Of a stretch of 64,000 nucleotides of DNA, positions 40,703-48,596 are shown one piece after another (position 1 is the first letter of the stretch; each line of letters starts with the position of its first letter). The DNA is from G958296245 sp965262055 (GTDB lineage: Bacteria > Chloroflexota > Dehalococcoidia > Lucifugimonadales > G958296245). The notes below the pieces were generated by a model. That model saw only the letters and a list, made by a program, of their open reading frames with translations, was not told the origin of the DNA and searched no databases. Location of the stretch: positions 2,728,001-2,792,000 of the forward strand of contig CBDHEI010000002.1 in the NCBI GenBank assembly GCA_965262055.1, read 5' to 3'. The translations under genes and the position numbers were made by a program.

Positions 40703-41086
40703 TCAGGCTGCGAGCCTCGACTGTCTCCTGATCTCGCCGAGGGTCAGCGGCACCCAGTACAGGTCGCGCTCCACGGCAGGGACGCTGCCGAACACGGTTA
40801 CCTCCGCAAGCTCCGTCAGATCAAAGTATCCAAGTTCCACCTCGAATCCCTCGACGAGGCCGAAGCACAGTCCGGTCTCGGCGTCCCACTCGGTGACGTA
40901 CCAGCGCCAGCCGTTGTAGGGGCTGAACATTTTCACCCTGGCGGCGACGGCGTCGGGGTCGTCCACGCCGTCATTGGCGTACAGGGGCGGGATGGTGTCG
41001 GCAAGCTCTTTGGTCATCAGCTTGTGCCTGCGAGGCCCGCTGTGGTTGTCCTGCCAGGTCGTGGTGGTTGCCTTCTCGTTAGACAT
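40703..41086 (-). CDS. DUF2958 protein
   Basis: The 127-residue protein has the DUF2958 pattern: 'LMTKELADTIPPLYANDG', 'VKMFSPYNGWRWYVTEWD', 'GLCFGLVEGFEVELGYFDLT' and 'ERDLYWVPLTLGEI'. DUF2958 proteins are small, of unknown role, and common on conjugative plasmids and integrative elements. It lies between the probable PRTRC E gene and the ThiF gene, each with its own ribosome-binding site. Confidence 0.8.
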   Translation of the reverse strand: MSNEKATTTTWQDNHSGPRRHKLMTKELADTIPPLYANDGVDDPDAVAARVKMFSPYNGWRWYVTEWDAETGLCFGLVEGFEVELGYFDLTELAEVTVFGSVPAVERDLYWVPLTLGEIRRQSRLAA

Positions 41087-41138
41087 GGTCTTCTCCTTGT
41101 TCTTTCTCTGATTGCGTCTGAGTTCGCCCGGTCCCCGG

Positions 41139-41936
41139 CTAGGAGTCTGACCTCACCACCCGCGCCACCGTCTCCGGCGTGGCGTAGGTCGGGGTGACCG
41201 TCCCTTGCTCCATGTCCAGGTAGAGGCCCATGAAGGGGCAGGTTCCCGCCGCCATGCGGCGGACTACCTGTAGCACCAGCGACGCCATCATCTGGTTGAT
41301 GGTCGGGTCCTGGTCGGTGAGGTCGAGGGCCGCCGCGCAGTCCACGTCAGGCGGCGTGGTCGACACCGCCGTCAGCAGGTCGGGCCGCTGCACCGTGGGC
41401 GCGGGGAGCAGGTAGCACGTCTCTTCGACGAAGGCTTGTTCGTCCCCGAAGTCCCGGTCGGCGACATTGCCAACCAATACCTGTCCCCAGTTGGTGTCGT
41501 TGCCCGCGTCAATGAGCCACCGGCGCGGGTCGCCCGGCAGGGACTCGGCCATCGCCCGGCGTGCTGCGGCGTTGTCGGCGCAGCCGATGAGCAGGGAGTT
41601 CCCGTAGGAGGGAAGGCCGGGGTAGCGGCCCCCGTCGGAGCGGGAGTCCTCCTCCCGGAAGGCGTAGACCGAGTAACCCACAGGACGCCGGTAGGCCCGT
41701 GCCAGCCGGTCGGCGAGAGCCTGGCTCTTGAACTTGCCCACGTCCTCTGCGTAGAAGTTCTGGCGCAGCAGGTTGTGGGGCTCCACCCGGTCGTGGTCGA
41801 CCAGGACGATGGTGGCCTCCCGCCCCTGGAAGAGGCGGCAGAGGCCCTCGGCCACGAAGCCGCCGGTCCCGCCGCAGCCGACCACGGTGATCCACGGGTT
41901 GTCCAGCAGGAACGCGTTGTCCAGGTAGTAGGGCAT
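41139..41936 (-). CDS. PRTRC system ThiF-family (E1-like) protein
   Basis: A 265-residue E1-like adenylating protein: nucleotide loop 'VVGCGGTGGFVAEGLCRLF', 'IVLVDHDRVEPHNLLRQNF' and 'GKFKSQALADRL', the classic ThiF/MoeB/UBA1 pattern for activating a carboxyl terminus as acyl-AMP. AGGAGGTGATTGAA precedes the ATG at 41934-41936; the in-frame GTG at 41945 lies inside that site. Its partner is likely the neighbouring JAB-type protein A and possibly the small protein C as the activated substrate, forming an ubiquitin-like conjugation set. This role is inferred. Confidence 0.85.
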   Translation of the reverse strand: MPYYLDNAFLLDNPWITVVGCGGTGGFVAEGLCRLFQGREATIVLVDHDRVEPHNLLRQNFYAEDVGKFKSQALADRLARAYRRPVGYSVYAFREEDSRSDGGRYPGLPSYGNSLLIGCADNAAARRAMAESLPGDPRRWLIDAGNDTNWGQVLVGNVADRDFGDEQAFVEETCYLLPAPTVQRPDLLTAVSTTPPDVDCAAALDLTDQDPTINQMMASLVLQVVRRMAAGTCPFMGLYLDMEQGTVTPTYATPETVARVVRSDS

Positions 41937-41937
41937 T

Positions 41938-42660
41938 TCAATCACCTCCTTGTCGTTCAGTGGGTGTTCGCGTTAGCCCATCGCCCATGAGCAGGACGCC
42001 CGGGTCCGGGCCGTTGAACACCTGCGGCCAGTCCACCGGGGCGAAGTGGCCGTAGACCCCCATCCGGAGACACAGCTCTGGTAGAGGAGCATTGAGGCGT
42101 CCGACGACGCCGTATATTCGGAAGCCCTGCTCGTCCCGGTCGTCGGTGGCCGAGAAGAAGGCGCGGGAGCTTCCGTGGGAGTGGAACTCGGCGACCACCC
42201 CTGCGGGGGGCTGATACGCGAGTCTCGTTGCGGTCCCGGCCTGCGGGGGGACCACCAGCCGGTAGCCGTCCCAGTCCCAGCGCACCGCAAAGAACCGTTC
42301 GGTGTCCGGGGCGTCCTGGAACCAGCGAAGCCCCAGCTCGAACAGGCTTGCCGGGATGGGGCCGTGAGTGAGTTGCAGCTTCTCGGCCACGGGAGCGAGC
42401 CCCCGCACCGTGCCGGGGGCGACGGTTACCCGCGCCGTCAGGTGAGCGCTCTCGGACTGGACGTAGAGTCCGCCCGATCCCAGAACGTAGTCGTAGCCGA
42501 TGCCCTGGACGCCGGCGAGGCCGCCGGGGTGGTTGACCAGGTAGCCCACCGGCCCCGGCGCGGGGCTAGCGGTAGCCACGTCTCCCTTCGGAGACCGCCA
42601 TAGCCTGGGCCACCGTGCACTGGGGAACCAGGTCCTCAGTCGGGTACGCAGTTTGTCCAT
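41938..42660 (-). CDS. PRTRC system protein A (JAB/MPN-like)
   Basis: The 240-residue protein has a C-terminal half with a JAB-like core: 'GVVAEFHSHGSSRAFFSATD' followed by 'DRDEQGFRIYGVVG'. The H-x-H plus downstream Ser and Asp fit the JAMM zinc pattern (E...HxH...S...D). Such domains remove ubiquitin-like proteins. The start overlaps protein B by about 95 bases, and the stop abuts the ThiF start, so the genes are tightly coupled. Confidence 0.8.
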   Translation of the reverse strand: MDKLRTRLRTWFPSARWPRLWRSPKGDVATASPAPGPVGYLVNHPGGLAGVQGIGYDYVLGSGGLYVQSESAHLTARVTVAPGTVRGLAPVAEKLQLTHGPIPASLFELGLRWFQDAPDTERFFAVRWDWDGYRLVVPPQAGTATRLAYQPPAGVVAEFHSHGSSRAFFSATDDRDEQGFRIYGVVGRLNAPLPELCLRMGVYGHFAPVDWPQVFNGPDPGVLLMGDGLTRTPTERQGGD

Positions 42661-43270
42661 CGAGTTCCTCCCATAGCGCTTGCAGGTTGTCGGGATGCTT
42701 CTTCGAGCGGTCCCGTGAATCGCCGGTAAGCGAGAAGTAGGACTGGAAGAAGGACTCCGGTATCAGCCCCACCTCCTCAGGGAACCGGTGGCTTCCGGGG
42801 CAGACCCTACCGTCTCTGAAGACGTTGAAGGCCGGGGCCCGGAAGAGATGCTGCTCAGGGTCGGTCGGCCGGCTCGTTGCGGCGTAGACCCAGGGGGCGC
42901 GGCCCGGCGAGCAGACGAAGACCAGCCCCGGCATGGGAAGCCGGAGCCGGGCGGGGGGCTTGAACGCCTCCCGTTGCAGGGCCACCGACCAGAGCTGAGG
43001 CGGCCGCCAGAGGGCCACCACCTGTCCGGTCTCGCCCTGGTTCCACCACAGGGCCTCCTGGGGCAGGAGCCCCGAGGAGAACCCCAGGTACTGGGTGAAC
43101 ACGTTGGCGATGGCGTCCGCCGAGACGGTCCGCACCCAGGTGGCGTCGTTCTCGAAGCCCCGCAGGAGGATGGTCTCCTTGTAGACCTCCAGCTGGATCT
43201 GGAGCTCGTCCCTGGGCATGTCCGCAGGTCCCGGCAGGGACCATTGGGTCGTATCGACTGCATCAGTCAT
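42566..43270 (-). CDS. PRTRC system protein B
   Basis: The 234-residue product shows 'YLGFSSGLLPQEALWWNQGE' and 'RLPMPGLVFVCSPGRAPWVY' with 'GRVCPGSHRFPEEVGLIPES', characteristic of PRTRC protein B, which has no known activity. It overlaps the 43263 gene by eight bases and protein A by about 95 bases. No membrane or signal segment is present. Confidence 0.75.
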   Translation of the reverse strand: MTDAVDTTQWSLPGPADMPRDELQIQLEVYKETILLRGFENDATWVRTVSADAIANVFTQYLGFSSGLLPQEALWWNQGETGQVVALWRPPQLWSVALQREAFKPPARLRLPMPGLVFVCSPGRAPWVYAATSRPTDPEQHLFRAPAFNVFRDGRVCPGSHRFPEEVGLIPESFFQSYFSLTGDSRDRSKKHPDNLQALWEELDGQTAYPTEDLVPQCTVAQAMAVSEGRRGYR

Positions 43271-44102
43271 GGTTGTTGTCCTCCTTTTCGTGATTGGGGA
43301 GCCGCCCCAGGACGAAGTCCAGCATCTCGGCGAAGCGGCCGGGGAGGTCCTCCTCCAGCCAGTCGGTCAGCTTGCCCACGGAGTCCATGAGGGCGACGGC
43401 CTTGCGCCACTCCTCCGTGCCCTCCTGGATGATGTCGTCGTCCCAGGGGTCGGAGAAGCCGTCGTAGTTGCCGTCTTCGTAGGTGTGGTCGAGGAAGAAG
43501 TTGCCGGTCTCGGCGAAGACCCAGGAAGCGGCCTGCGCCGCCCCCTCGAACCCGGTCTCCCTGAGCGCGTCGGTGAGGTCGTCCAGGGGTATGCCGCCCT
43601 GGGGAATCCTCTCCAATGTTTCTTGCGGGATGCGTTCGGCGGCTGACTCCAGCCAGGCCACCCGTATCCCGTCGTCTGCCATGTAGGAGGAATCGGGGGG
43701 CTGGGCCAGGAGGACGAGGGCCGAGAAGCCCTCGCGGTAGCCGTCCCACATCTCGTGGAGGCCGTCGTAGCCGAAGCCCATCAGGTCGAAGGGGATGCCC
43801 TGCCTCAGCCAGGACCACGGAGGTTGTTCCCCCTCCTCCTCCGTCCAGAACTCGATGAACGGCGCGTAGAGGGGGAAGTGCCGCTCTCCGAAGAGATTGG
43901 CGAAGCGCTCCACCCTCCCGCGTACGTCGGGGGCCGCAAGCGCCGCCTCCGCCTCCTGGGGGAAGAGACGGCGCACCAGCCCCACGAACCATGCGTAGTC
44001 GTCGGCGTAGCCAACGAGCGTGACCAGCTCCCGCAGCGACGGCGGACGCCGCAGGAGCAGTCCCGCCAGCACGCTCAGTTGCGCCGGGGCCGCAGCTGCC
44101 AT
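43263..44102 (-). CDS. Uncharacterised protein inside the PRTRC cassette (position of protein F)
   Basis: The 279-residue acidic protein has 'YADDYAWFVGLVRRLFPQEA', 'RHFPLYAPFIEFWTEEEGEQ' and 'DLMGFGYDGLHEMWDGYREG'. I recognise no domain. Its place between proteins C and B and its size would fit PRTRC protein F, but this rests on position alone. It overlaps the upstream gene by 28 bases and protein B by eight. Confidence 0.5.
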   Translation of the reverse strand: MAAAAPAQLSVLAGLLLRRPPSLRELVTLVGYADDYAWFVGLVRRLFPQEAEAALAAPDVRGRVERFANLFGERHFPLYAPFIEFWTEEEGEQPPWSWLRQGIPFDLMGFGYDGLHEMWDGYREGFSALVLLAQPPDSSYMADDGIRVAWLESAAERIPQETLERIPQGGIPLDDLTDALRETGFEGAAQAASWVFAETGNFFLDHTYEDGNYDGFSDPWDDDIIQEGTEEWRKAVALMDSVGKLTDWLEEDLPGRFAEMLDFVLGRLPNHEKEDNNHD

Positions 44103-44305
44103 CGCAGCGCCTCCAACAGGCGGCCCGTGGCCGCGGCGTAGTCCTGGGCCTGGACGCAGGCCGACTCCACGTCCTGCTGCCGGGCGGCCGCGGCGTCCAG
44201 GTCGAAGGAGCCGTCGGGCCGTGTGATCTCCGCCGTGAGCTCAAGGATGCTGAGGCCCGCCGGAGGCGTCGCCGCCAGCAGGCCGGTGAATGTCCGGTTG
44301 TCCAT
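44075..44305 (-). CDS. Small uncharacterised protein in the PRTRC cassette
   Basis: The 76-residue protein ('MDNRTFTGLLAATPPAGLSI...') is Ala-rich and probably helical after residue 35 ('AAAARQQDVESACVQAQDYA'). It overlaps the next gene by 28 bases, which supports real translation. GAGGAGGGAGTCCG precedes the start. No family recognised. Confidence 0.5.
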   Translation of the reverse strand: MDNRTFTGLLAATPPAGLSILELTAEITRPDGSFDLDAAAARQQDVESACVQAQDYAAATGRLLEALRWQLRPRRN

Positions 44306-44318
44306 CGGACTCCCTCCT

Positions 44319-44525
44319 CTAGCTCCGTGCGTTGGTGCAGGCGCCCTTGGTGCCCACCCGCCGCTGGAACTCGTAGATGGTGTCGTCGCCGCGCTTGGTC
44401 TCCTTGACCGAGGCGTTGGCGATCTCCCCGTAGAAGTCGCTCAGGGTTGCCTTGACCTGGTCGACGCTCACCTGGGGGTCGGGGTCGGGGAACTCTCTGT
44501 CGTCGTAGACAAACACGCGTGCCAT
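44319..44525 (-). CDS. PRTRC system protein C
   Basis: The 68-residue protein 'MARVFVYDDREFPDPDPQVS...' with 'ATLSDFYGEIANASVKET' matches the small PRTRC protein C, whose predicted beta-grasp-like size and place beside an E1-like and a JAB-like protein invite comparison with ubiquitin-like modifiers. It does not end in a Gly-Gly; the C-terminus is '...GACTNARS'. AAGGAG lies eight bases before the ATG at 44523-44525. The upstream 40173-type longer frames have no support. Confidence 0.7.
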   Translation of the reverse strand: MARVFVYDDREFPDPDPQVSVDQVKATLSDFYGEIANASVKETKRGDDTIYEFQRRVGTKGACTNARS

Positions 44526-44572
44526 CGTTCTTCTCCTTTGTGATTGCTCTGTCTTGTTGCGTTTCCACCTGC

Positions 44573-44615
44573 GGGGAGGCCGCCGCTCCACTGGCGACGA
44601 CCTCTCCCGTGTCCT
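44573..44615. repeat. GC-rich intergenic stem-loop upstream of the PRTRC C gene
   Basis: GCGGGGAGG pairs imperfectly with CCTCTCCCGT around GCCGCCGC/GCGACG. It lies between the helicase stop (44622) and the protein C start on the minus strand and is similar in position to the stem-loops at 53064, 53578, 54768, 55773 and 58476. Confidence 0.4.
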
Positions 44616-44621
44616 TGCGGT

Positions 44622-47000
44622 CTAGCGTCCCGCGCCGACCGGCTCTTCCTCCCGCTCCTGTTCCACCGCCCACGCGAACAGGGACAGTGACGGGGCCTGG
44701 GTCTTGCGGCCCCTGGGCTTGACCGGCTCCTCGGCCATGAACTCCGCCCAGGAGAACAGCGACTGCTGCGCCTCCGGGGACTCGTCCTCGTGGTGGCCGT
44801 TGGTCCCGTTCCCGTTGACCGGGGCGGGCGTGTGCCCGTTGCCGTTGGCGTGGCGGCCGTTGGCCGGCACAAGCTCGACCGTTGGCCCGATGTCGAAGGG
44901 GTCGTGGTGGCCGTTGCCATTCCCGTTCCCGTTGACCGAGACCGTTTCCGGCTCGATCTCGACGACCTTCCAGCCGTCGTCCACCAGCAGCTCCTCGGCC
45001 TCGCTCTCGGCGTTCCTGGCCTGGGCGAAGACCTCCTCCATCGTCTCGTTCTCGTCCTCCTCGTCGCCGCTGACGATCCTGCGGGCCAGGGCCATCATCA
45101 TGTCGTCGCCGTCGTCGCCGTAGGCGGCAAGCCCGTCCTCCGGCAGCTCACCCTCGACGGCCAGGGAGCTCTGCATCTTCTTCGCCACCAGCTTCAGCGC
45201 GTCGGCCTGCAGGGTGTTCCTGTAGCTCATGAACACCACCTTCACCGGGCGGGTCTGCCCGATGCGCCACGACCGCCGCGACGCCTGGCGGACCACATAA
45301 ACGCTGTAGTCCGTTTCGTCCCAGACGATTGTCGGGAAGTCGATCAGGTCGAGGCCGGTCTGCACCAACCTGGGGTGGCAGATGAGGACATCTATGCCCT
45401 CGTTCACCTTGTCGGCGACCCACTTCTCCCTGCGGTTCGGGGCCACCGCGTCGGCCTTCATCACCGCCACCCTGAACCCGTGCCGGGTGAGGAAGTCGTC
45501 CATCCGCCCGGTGATGTCACGCGTCCCCGTATGGGTGACGTAGACCAGCACTCGCCGTCCCTCCATCCGCTCGGCGGCCACCAGGTCGATGAGCGCCTTC
45601 TCCTTCGGGTAGAGCTTCTCCTCGGACAGGGGCGGCACCTGCACTATGACGTCCCCGGTCCGGGGGTCGAAGACCGTCTCCCCCCTGGTGCAGCCGTCGG
45701 GGTAGGCCAACAGGGTCTGGAGGTAGGTCGCCAGCAGCCGCTTCGAGCCGGATTTCAGCGCCTTCGCCAGCTCCTCCTTCAGCGTCTCGAACACGTGCTT
45801 GTAGGCGCTGCGCTGGGAGTAGCCGGTGGCGTCCTCCTCCGAGTCCATCGAGGACACGAGGATCTTCTCCTCGTAGTCCGGCAGGCCGGAGGCAACGTCC
45901 GCCAGTCTGAGGAAGACGGTGTTCCCGATGATGTGGAACAGGGCGCTGGGAACGAGTCCCGGCCGCTCCCTGGTGACCTTGCGGTAGCTGCGCCTCCTGC
46001 TGTTGCGCCCGTCCTCCACCGCGTCGTCGTCGGGCTTGCCGACGGTGACCTCCTCGAAGCCGTACCGCTGTATCCAGCGGTGCTCGTCGGAGCGCCCGAA
46101 CTCAGTGCGAATCTCCGGCGAGAACCGGTAGAGCAGGTGGAAGATGGTCGAGGAGTAGCCGCCGAGGAGGGTTCCGGTGAGGCTGAGGGACTTGCCGCAC
46201 ACGTCGGCGAGGATGCCCGCGGCGATGCCCTGGGCGCTCCCTCGCCCCTTGAACTCATGCACCTCGTCGCCGATCAGCAGGTCGAAGAACCCCTTCATCC
46301 GATGCTTGATGTAGTCGGCCAAGGGGTAGCGGGCCGGGCCGGACCTGTCCGCCTGCCAGAGGGGAGCGCCGCAGCCGGCGCAGACGTGCTTCCTGCGGTT
46401 CAGGTCGGCGTCCGTCAGCGGCACGCCGTCCTTGTCCACGATCTGCGCCGTGCAGTCGGGGCAGCAGGGGACCCGGAAGGGCTCCCCCGTCTCCTCCTCC
46501 CGCAGGAGCCTTCCCTTCGAGACGGCCCACCGCTCGATGACGGCGGGCATCCAGCGGTAGGACAGCTTGGCCTTCTCCCGGCTCATCACCGCGAACAGCG
46601 GGCCAGAGCCGATGGAGAGGCGAAGCCGCTCCAGGTCGGTGATGGACTCGACGATGGCGGCGCGGACGCCGGGCACCGTCATCTCCACCTCCCGCTTCCA
46701 CTTGGGCACTAGGTGAGGCGGGCAGATGATGAGGATGCGCTGGAAACCCGCCATGTGCGCCGCCGCCGCGCCGATGAAGGTCTTGCCCGTTCCCATCTCT
46801 CCGACGACGGTGGTGCCCCGGTGGGCCTTCAGGGAGAGGACCGCGCCCCTGATGGCGTCGGTCTGCGCCCCCAGGGGCTTGCGGAGCAGTCTGGGGATCG
46901 TGCCGCCGTTCTCCGAGGGGCGGTAGAGGGGCGGGTAGGACTCCACCACCCTTCGCGCTATGGCGTCCTTGAACTTGTCGATGAAACCTCCGAGGTTCAT
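44622..47000 (-). CDS. Large SNF2/DEAD-type helicase of the conjugative element
   Basis: A 792-residue SF2 ATPase: Walker A 'VVGEMGTGKTFIGAAAAHMA' near residue 65, 'LIICPPHLVPKWKREV', DEVH box 'LLIGDEVHEFKGRGS', and C-terminal motifs 'DVLICHPRLVQTGLDLIDFP' and 'QASRRSWRIGQTRPVKVVF'. A zinc-ribbon insert (two CxxC pairs, 'CCPDC' and 'CAGC') lies between motifs I and II. The tail has a Gly/Asn/His low-complexity linker. The ATG at 46998-47000 follows AGGAGGACGACTGAC. Such helicases are standard in PRTRC-bearing elements; the role in replication or transfer is inferred. Confidence 0.8.
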   Translation of the reverse strand: MNLGGFIDKFKDAIARRVVESYPPLYRPSENGGTIPRLLRKPLGAQTDAIRGAVLSLKAHRGTTVVGEMGTGKTFIGAAAAHMAGFQRILIICPPHLVPKWKREVEMTVPGVRAAIVESITDLERLRLSIGSGPLFAVMSREKAKLSYRWMPAVIERWAVSKGRLLREEETGEPFRVPCCPDCTAQIVDKDGVPLTDADLNRRKHVCAGCGAPLWQADRSGPARYPLADYIKHRMKGFFDLLIGDEVHEFKGRGSAQGIAAGILADVCGKSLSLTGTLLGGYSSTIFHLLYRFSPEIRTEFGRSDEHRWIQRYGFEEVTVGKPDDDAVEDGRNSRRRSYRKVTRERPGLVPSALFHIIGNTVFLRLADVASGLPDYEEKILVSSMDSEEDATGYSQRSAYKHVFETLKEELAKALKSGSKRLLATYLQTLLAYPDGCTRGETVFDPRTGDVIVQVPPLSEEKLYPKEKALIDLVAAERMEGRRVLVYVTHTGTRDITGRMDDFLTRHGFRVAVMKADAVAPNRREKWVADKVNEGIDVLICHPRLVQTGLDLIDFPTIVWDETDYSVYVVRQASRRSWRIGQTRPVKVVFMSYRNTLQADALKLVAKKMQSSLAVEGELPEDGLAAYGDDGDDMMMALARRIVSGDEEDENETMEEVFAQARNAESEAEELLVDDGWKVVEIEPETVSVNGNGNGNGHHDPFDIGPTVELVPANGRHANGNGHTPAPVNGNGTNGHHEDESPEAQQSLFSWAEFMAEEPVKPRGRKTQAPSLSLFAWAVEQEREEEPVGAGR

Positions 47001-47043
47001 GTCAGTCGTCCTCCTATTCCGTGGTGGGCCGGAGGACGACGCA

Positions 47044-47110
47044 GGGACCCGAGACGCACCACGCCCCCGGTGGGGACGTTTGCGTGTCGCGGGTCCCCGG
47101 AAACGTCCCC
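47044..47110 (-). promoter_or_regulatory. Leader with two interlocking perfect inverted repeats before the helicase gene
   Basis: GGGACCCG (47044-47051) pairs with CGGGTCCC (47090-47097). GGGGACGTTT (47072-47081) pairs with AAACGTCCCC (47101-47110). The second stem's left arm lies in the loop of the first and its right arm lies outside, so the two stems are either alternatives or form a pseudoknot. The site is about 45 bases before the helicase start. Confidence 0.5.
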
Positions 47111-47179
47111 AGGCGGTTGCTTGAACGTGCGAACCCGCGCAGTCGGCGGGCCTCGTGAGTGCGGCTCGGTGCGAGCCGT

Positions 47180-47389
47180 CTATGCGGCTTTCAGGGCCTC
47201 CCTGCGGGCGGTCTCGGCAGCTTTTGCGTCGTCGTAGCAGCGTCCCGTCAGGTGGTATGCCTTCACCGGCGAGGACACGGCCCTGCCGTAGTCGTCGATG
47301 TCCACCGAGGCGGTCTGCATGGCCGGTTCGCCGGGGGCGATGGGCTGCCCGCACCGGCAGCAGGCTTCGAGGGTCATGGTGGTCTGCAT
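47180..47389 (-). CDS. Small zinc-finger-like protein
   Basis: The 69-residue protein starts at the ATG at 47387-47389 behind GGAAGGTCGAAAG. It holds 'CCRCGQPIAPGEPAMQ' and later 'YHLTGRCYDDAK', giving a C-x2-C ... H-x4-C pattern that could bind zinc. Such small treble-clef-like proteins are common on mobile elements. It lies between the methyltransferase (47510) and the helicase (47000). Confidence 0.5.
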   Translation of the reverse strand: MQTTMTLEACCRCGQPIAPGEPAMQTASVDIDDYGRAVSSPVKAYHLTGRCYDDAKAAETARREALKAA

Positions 47390-47446
47390 CTTTCGACCTT
47401 CCTTTCCTTGATAAGAGGGGTCTTCTGGGTCGTTCCGATAGAGCGA

Positions 47447-47479
47447 AGGCCCCGCAGGTCGAATGGACCAACGGGGCCT
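47447..47479 (-). repeat. GC-rich intergenic stem-loop between methyltransferase and zinc-finger genes
   Basis: AGGCCCCG (47447-47454) pairs with CGGGGCCT (47472-47479), with an inner GGTC/GACC pairing in the loop. It follows the methyltransferase stop and precedes the next ribosome-binding site. Confidence 0.5.
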
Positions 47480-47509
47480 CGTTGCGCGGCTCAAGATGAG
47501 CCGTCCGAG

Positions 47510-48559
47510 CTAGGCGGCGATGTCCTCGATCCGTCCGTCGTCCAAGTCGAGGGCCACCACGGTAGTCGTCAGCTTCTCGCGGTGGACCTCCTTCTCCGGG
47601 GCGTCCTCCACCAGCACCATGTCCTTCGAGGTGCGGCCCTTGACCAGGATGCGCCTGTCGTCGGCTTCGAGCACCAGGTTGTCGAGGAAGCCCGCCGCCA
47701 CCAGCATCGCCATGTGCCCCCGTCTGAGAGGCATGAGCGGGCGGGTGCGGCTGTCGCTCGCGGGCCACAGAGAGTCGGTTATCTCCGTGCTGGCCCACAG
47801 CCCCGACCGCCGCGCCTCAGCCGCAGCGGCCACCGGATCGACGGTGCGGGTGGTGAACAGGACGTCGCCACTTGGAGTCGTGGCGGGGGTGTACTCCGGG
47901 TAGGTATAGGAGTGGCGCTGGGAGCGCAGCGGCTCCGGCTCCCCGACCGCCCACTCCAACGTCATGCTCTCGGCTGCGGCGTCGGGAACGGGGTCGGCCT
48001 TCCGGTAGCCCATCAAGACCACCTGGTCGAAGACCACCCGCTCAGGGTCGGGGAAGGCCCAACAGCGCATCCGCCCGTAGTGGGTGGAGAGGTAGCGGGC
48101 CGAGACCGCCAGGCGCTGCCGCGGCACGATGAAGACCAGCAGGCCGCTCTCGGCCAGGTAGCGAGTGGTCTGCGTTAGGAAGGCGTGCTCCGTCCGCTTG
48201 TCCTCCGAGTCGTGATCGTAAGGCGGATTCAACAGGAGCAGCCCGAATGCTCCGTTCGCTATGGAGGTCGCGAACAGGTCGGAGGCCAGGGTGCGGTGGA
48301 GCCGTCTCTCGGCCTCCTCAGCCCTGTCCCGGTGCAGCTCGACGCCGAAGGTCTCGATGGACAGGGCGTTGGGCCTGTCCAGGCGCTCGGCCAACCGCTC
48401 AAGGGCGTCCCCGGCCCCGCAGCAGGGGTCGAGGATGCGGATGGTCTCCCGGCCCCGGTGGTAGGAGCCGGTGGGGGTGTGAATCAGCTCGGCGACCAGG
48501 TCCACCACCCGGTCGGGAGTCGGATAGTAGCCCCCTTTGGCTTGTGCAGCGAGTCTCAT
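47510..48559 (-). CDS. Class I SAM-dependent DNA methyltransferase (DUF6094-like)
   Basis: The 349-residue protein begins 'MRLAAQAKGGYYPTPDRVVD', then SAM motif I 'ILDPCCGAGDALERLAERL' at about residue 43 and catalytic 'LLLLNPPYDHD' (NPPY, N6-adenine or N4-cytosine type) at about 105. Proteins of this layout (DUF6094) occur on phages and conjugative elements and may mark element DNA against host restriction. AGGAGAGACGAC stands before the ATG at 48557-48559. The C-terminal half has no recognised domain. Confidence 0.75.
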   Translation of the reverse strand: MRLAAQAKGGYYPTPDRVVDLVAELIHTPTGSYHRGRETIRILDPCCGAGDALERLAERLDRPNALSIETFGVELHRDRAEEAERRLHRTLASDLFATSIANGAFGLLLLNPPYDHDSEDKRTEHAFLTQTTRYLAESGLLVFIVPRQRLAVSARYLSTHYGRMRCWAFPDPERVVFDQVVLMGYRKADPVPDAAAESMTLEWAVGEPEPLRSQRHSYTYPEYTPATTPSGDVLFTTRTVDPVAAAAEARRSGLWASTEITDSLWPASDSRTRPLMPLRRGHMAMLVAAGFLDNLVLEADDRRILVKGRTSKDMVLVEDAPEKEVHREKLTTTVVALDLDDGRIEDIAA

Positions 48560-48596
48560 GTCGTCTCTCCTTTCGTGTCTGGTGTCGTGCGCCGCT

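Noticed and set aside
40129..41197. Plus-strand frames of 188 and 299 codons opposite the first PRTRC genes
   Set aside because: Shadows of the probable protein E and DUF2958 genes; their translations are low in structure and lack motifs.
44790..46712. 640-codon open frame on the plus strand opposite the large helicase
   Set aside because: It is the complementary shadow of the helicase gene; the protein is Val/Leu/Arg/Pro-rich with no domain, while the minus-strand frame has clear helicase motifs.
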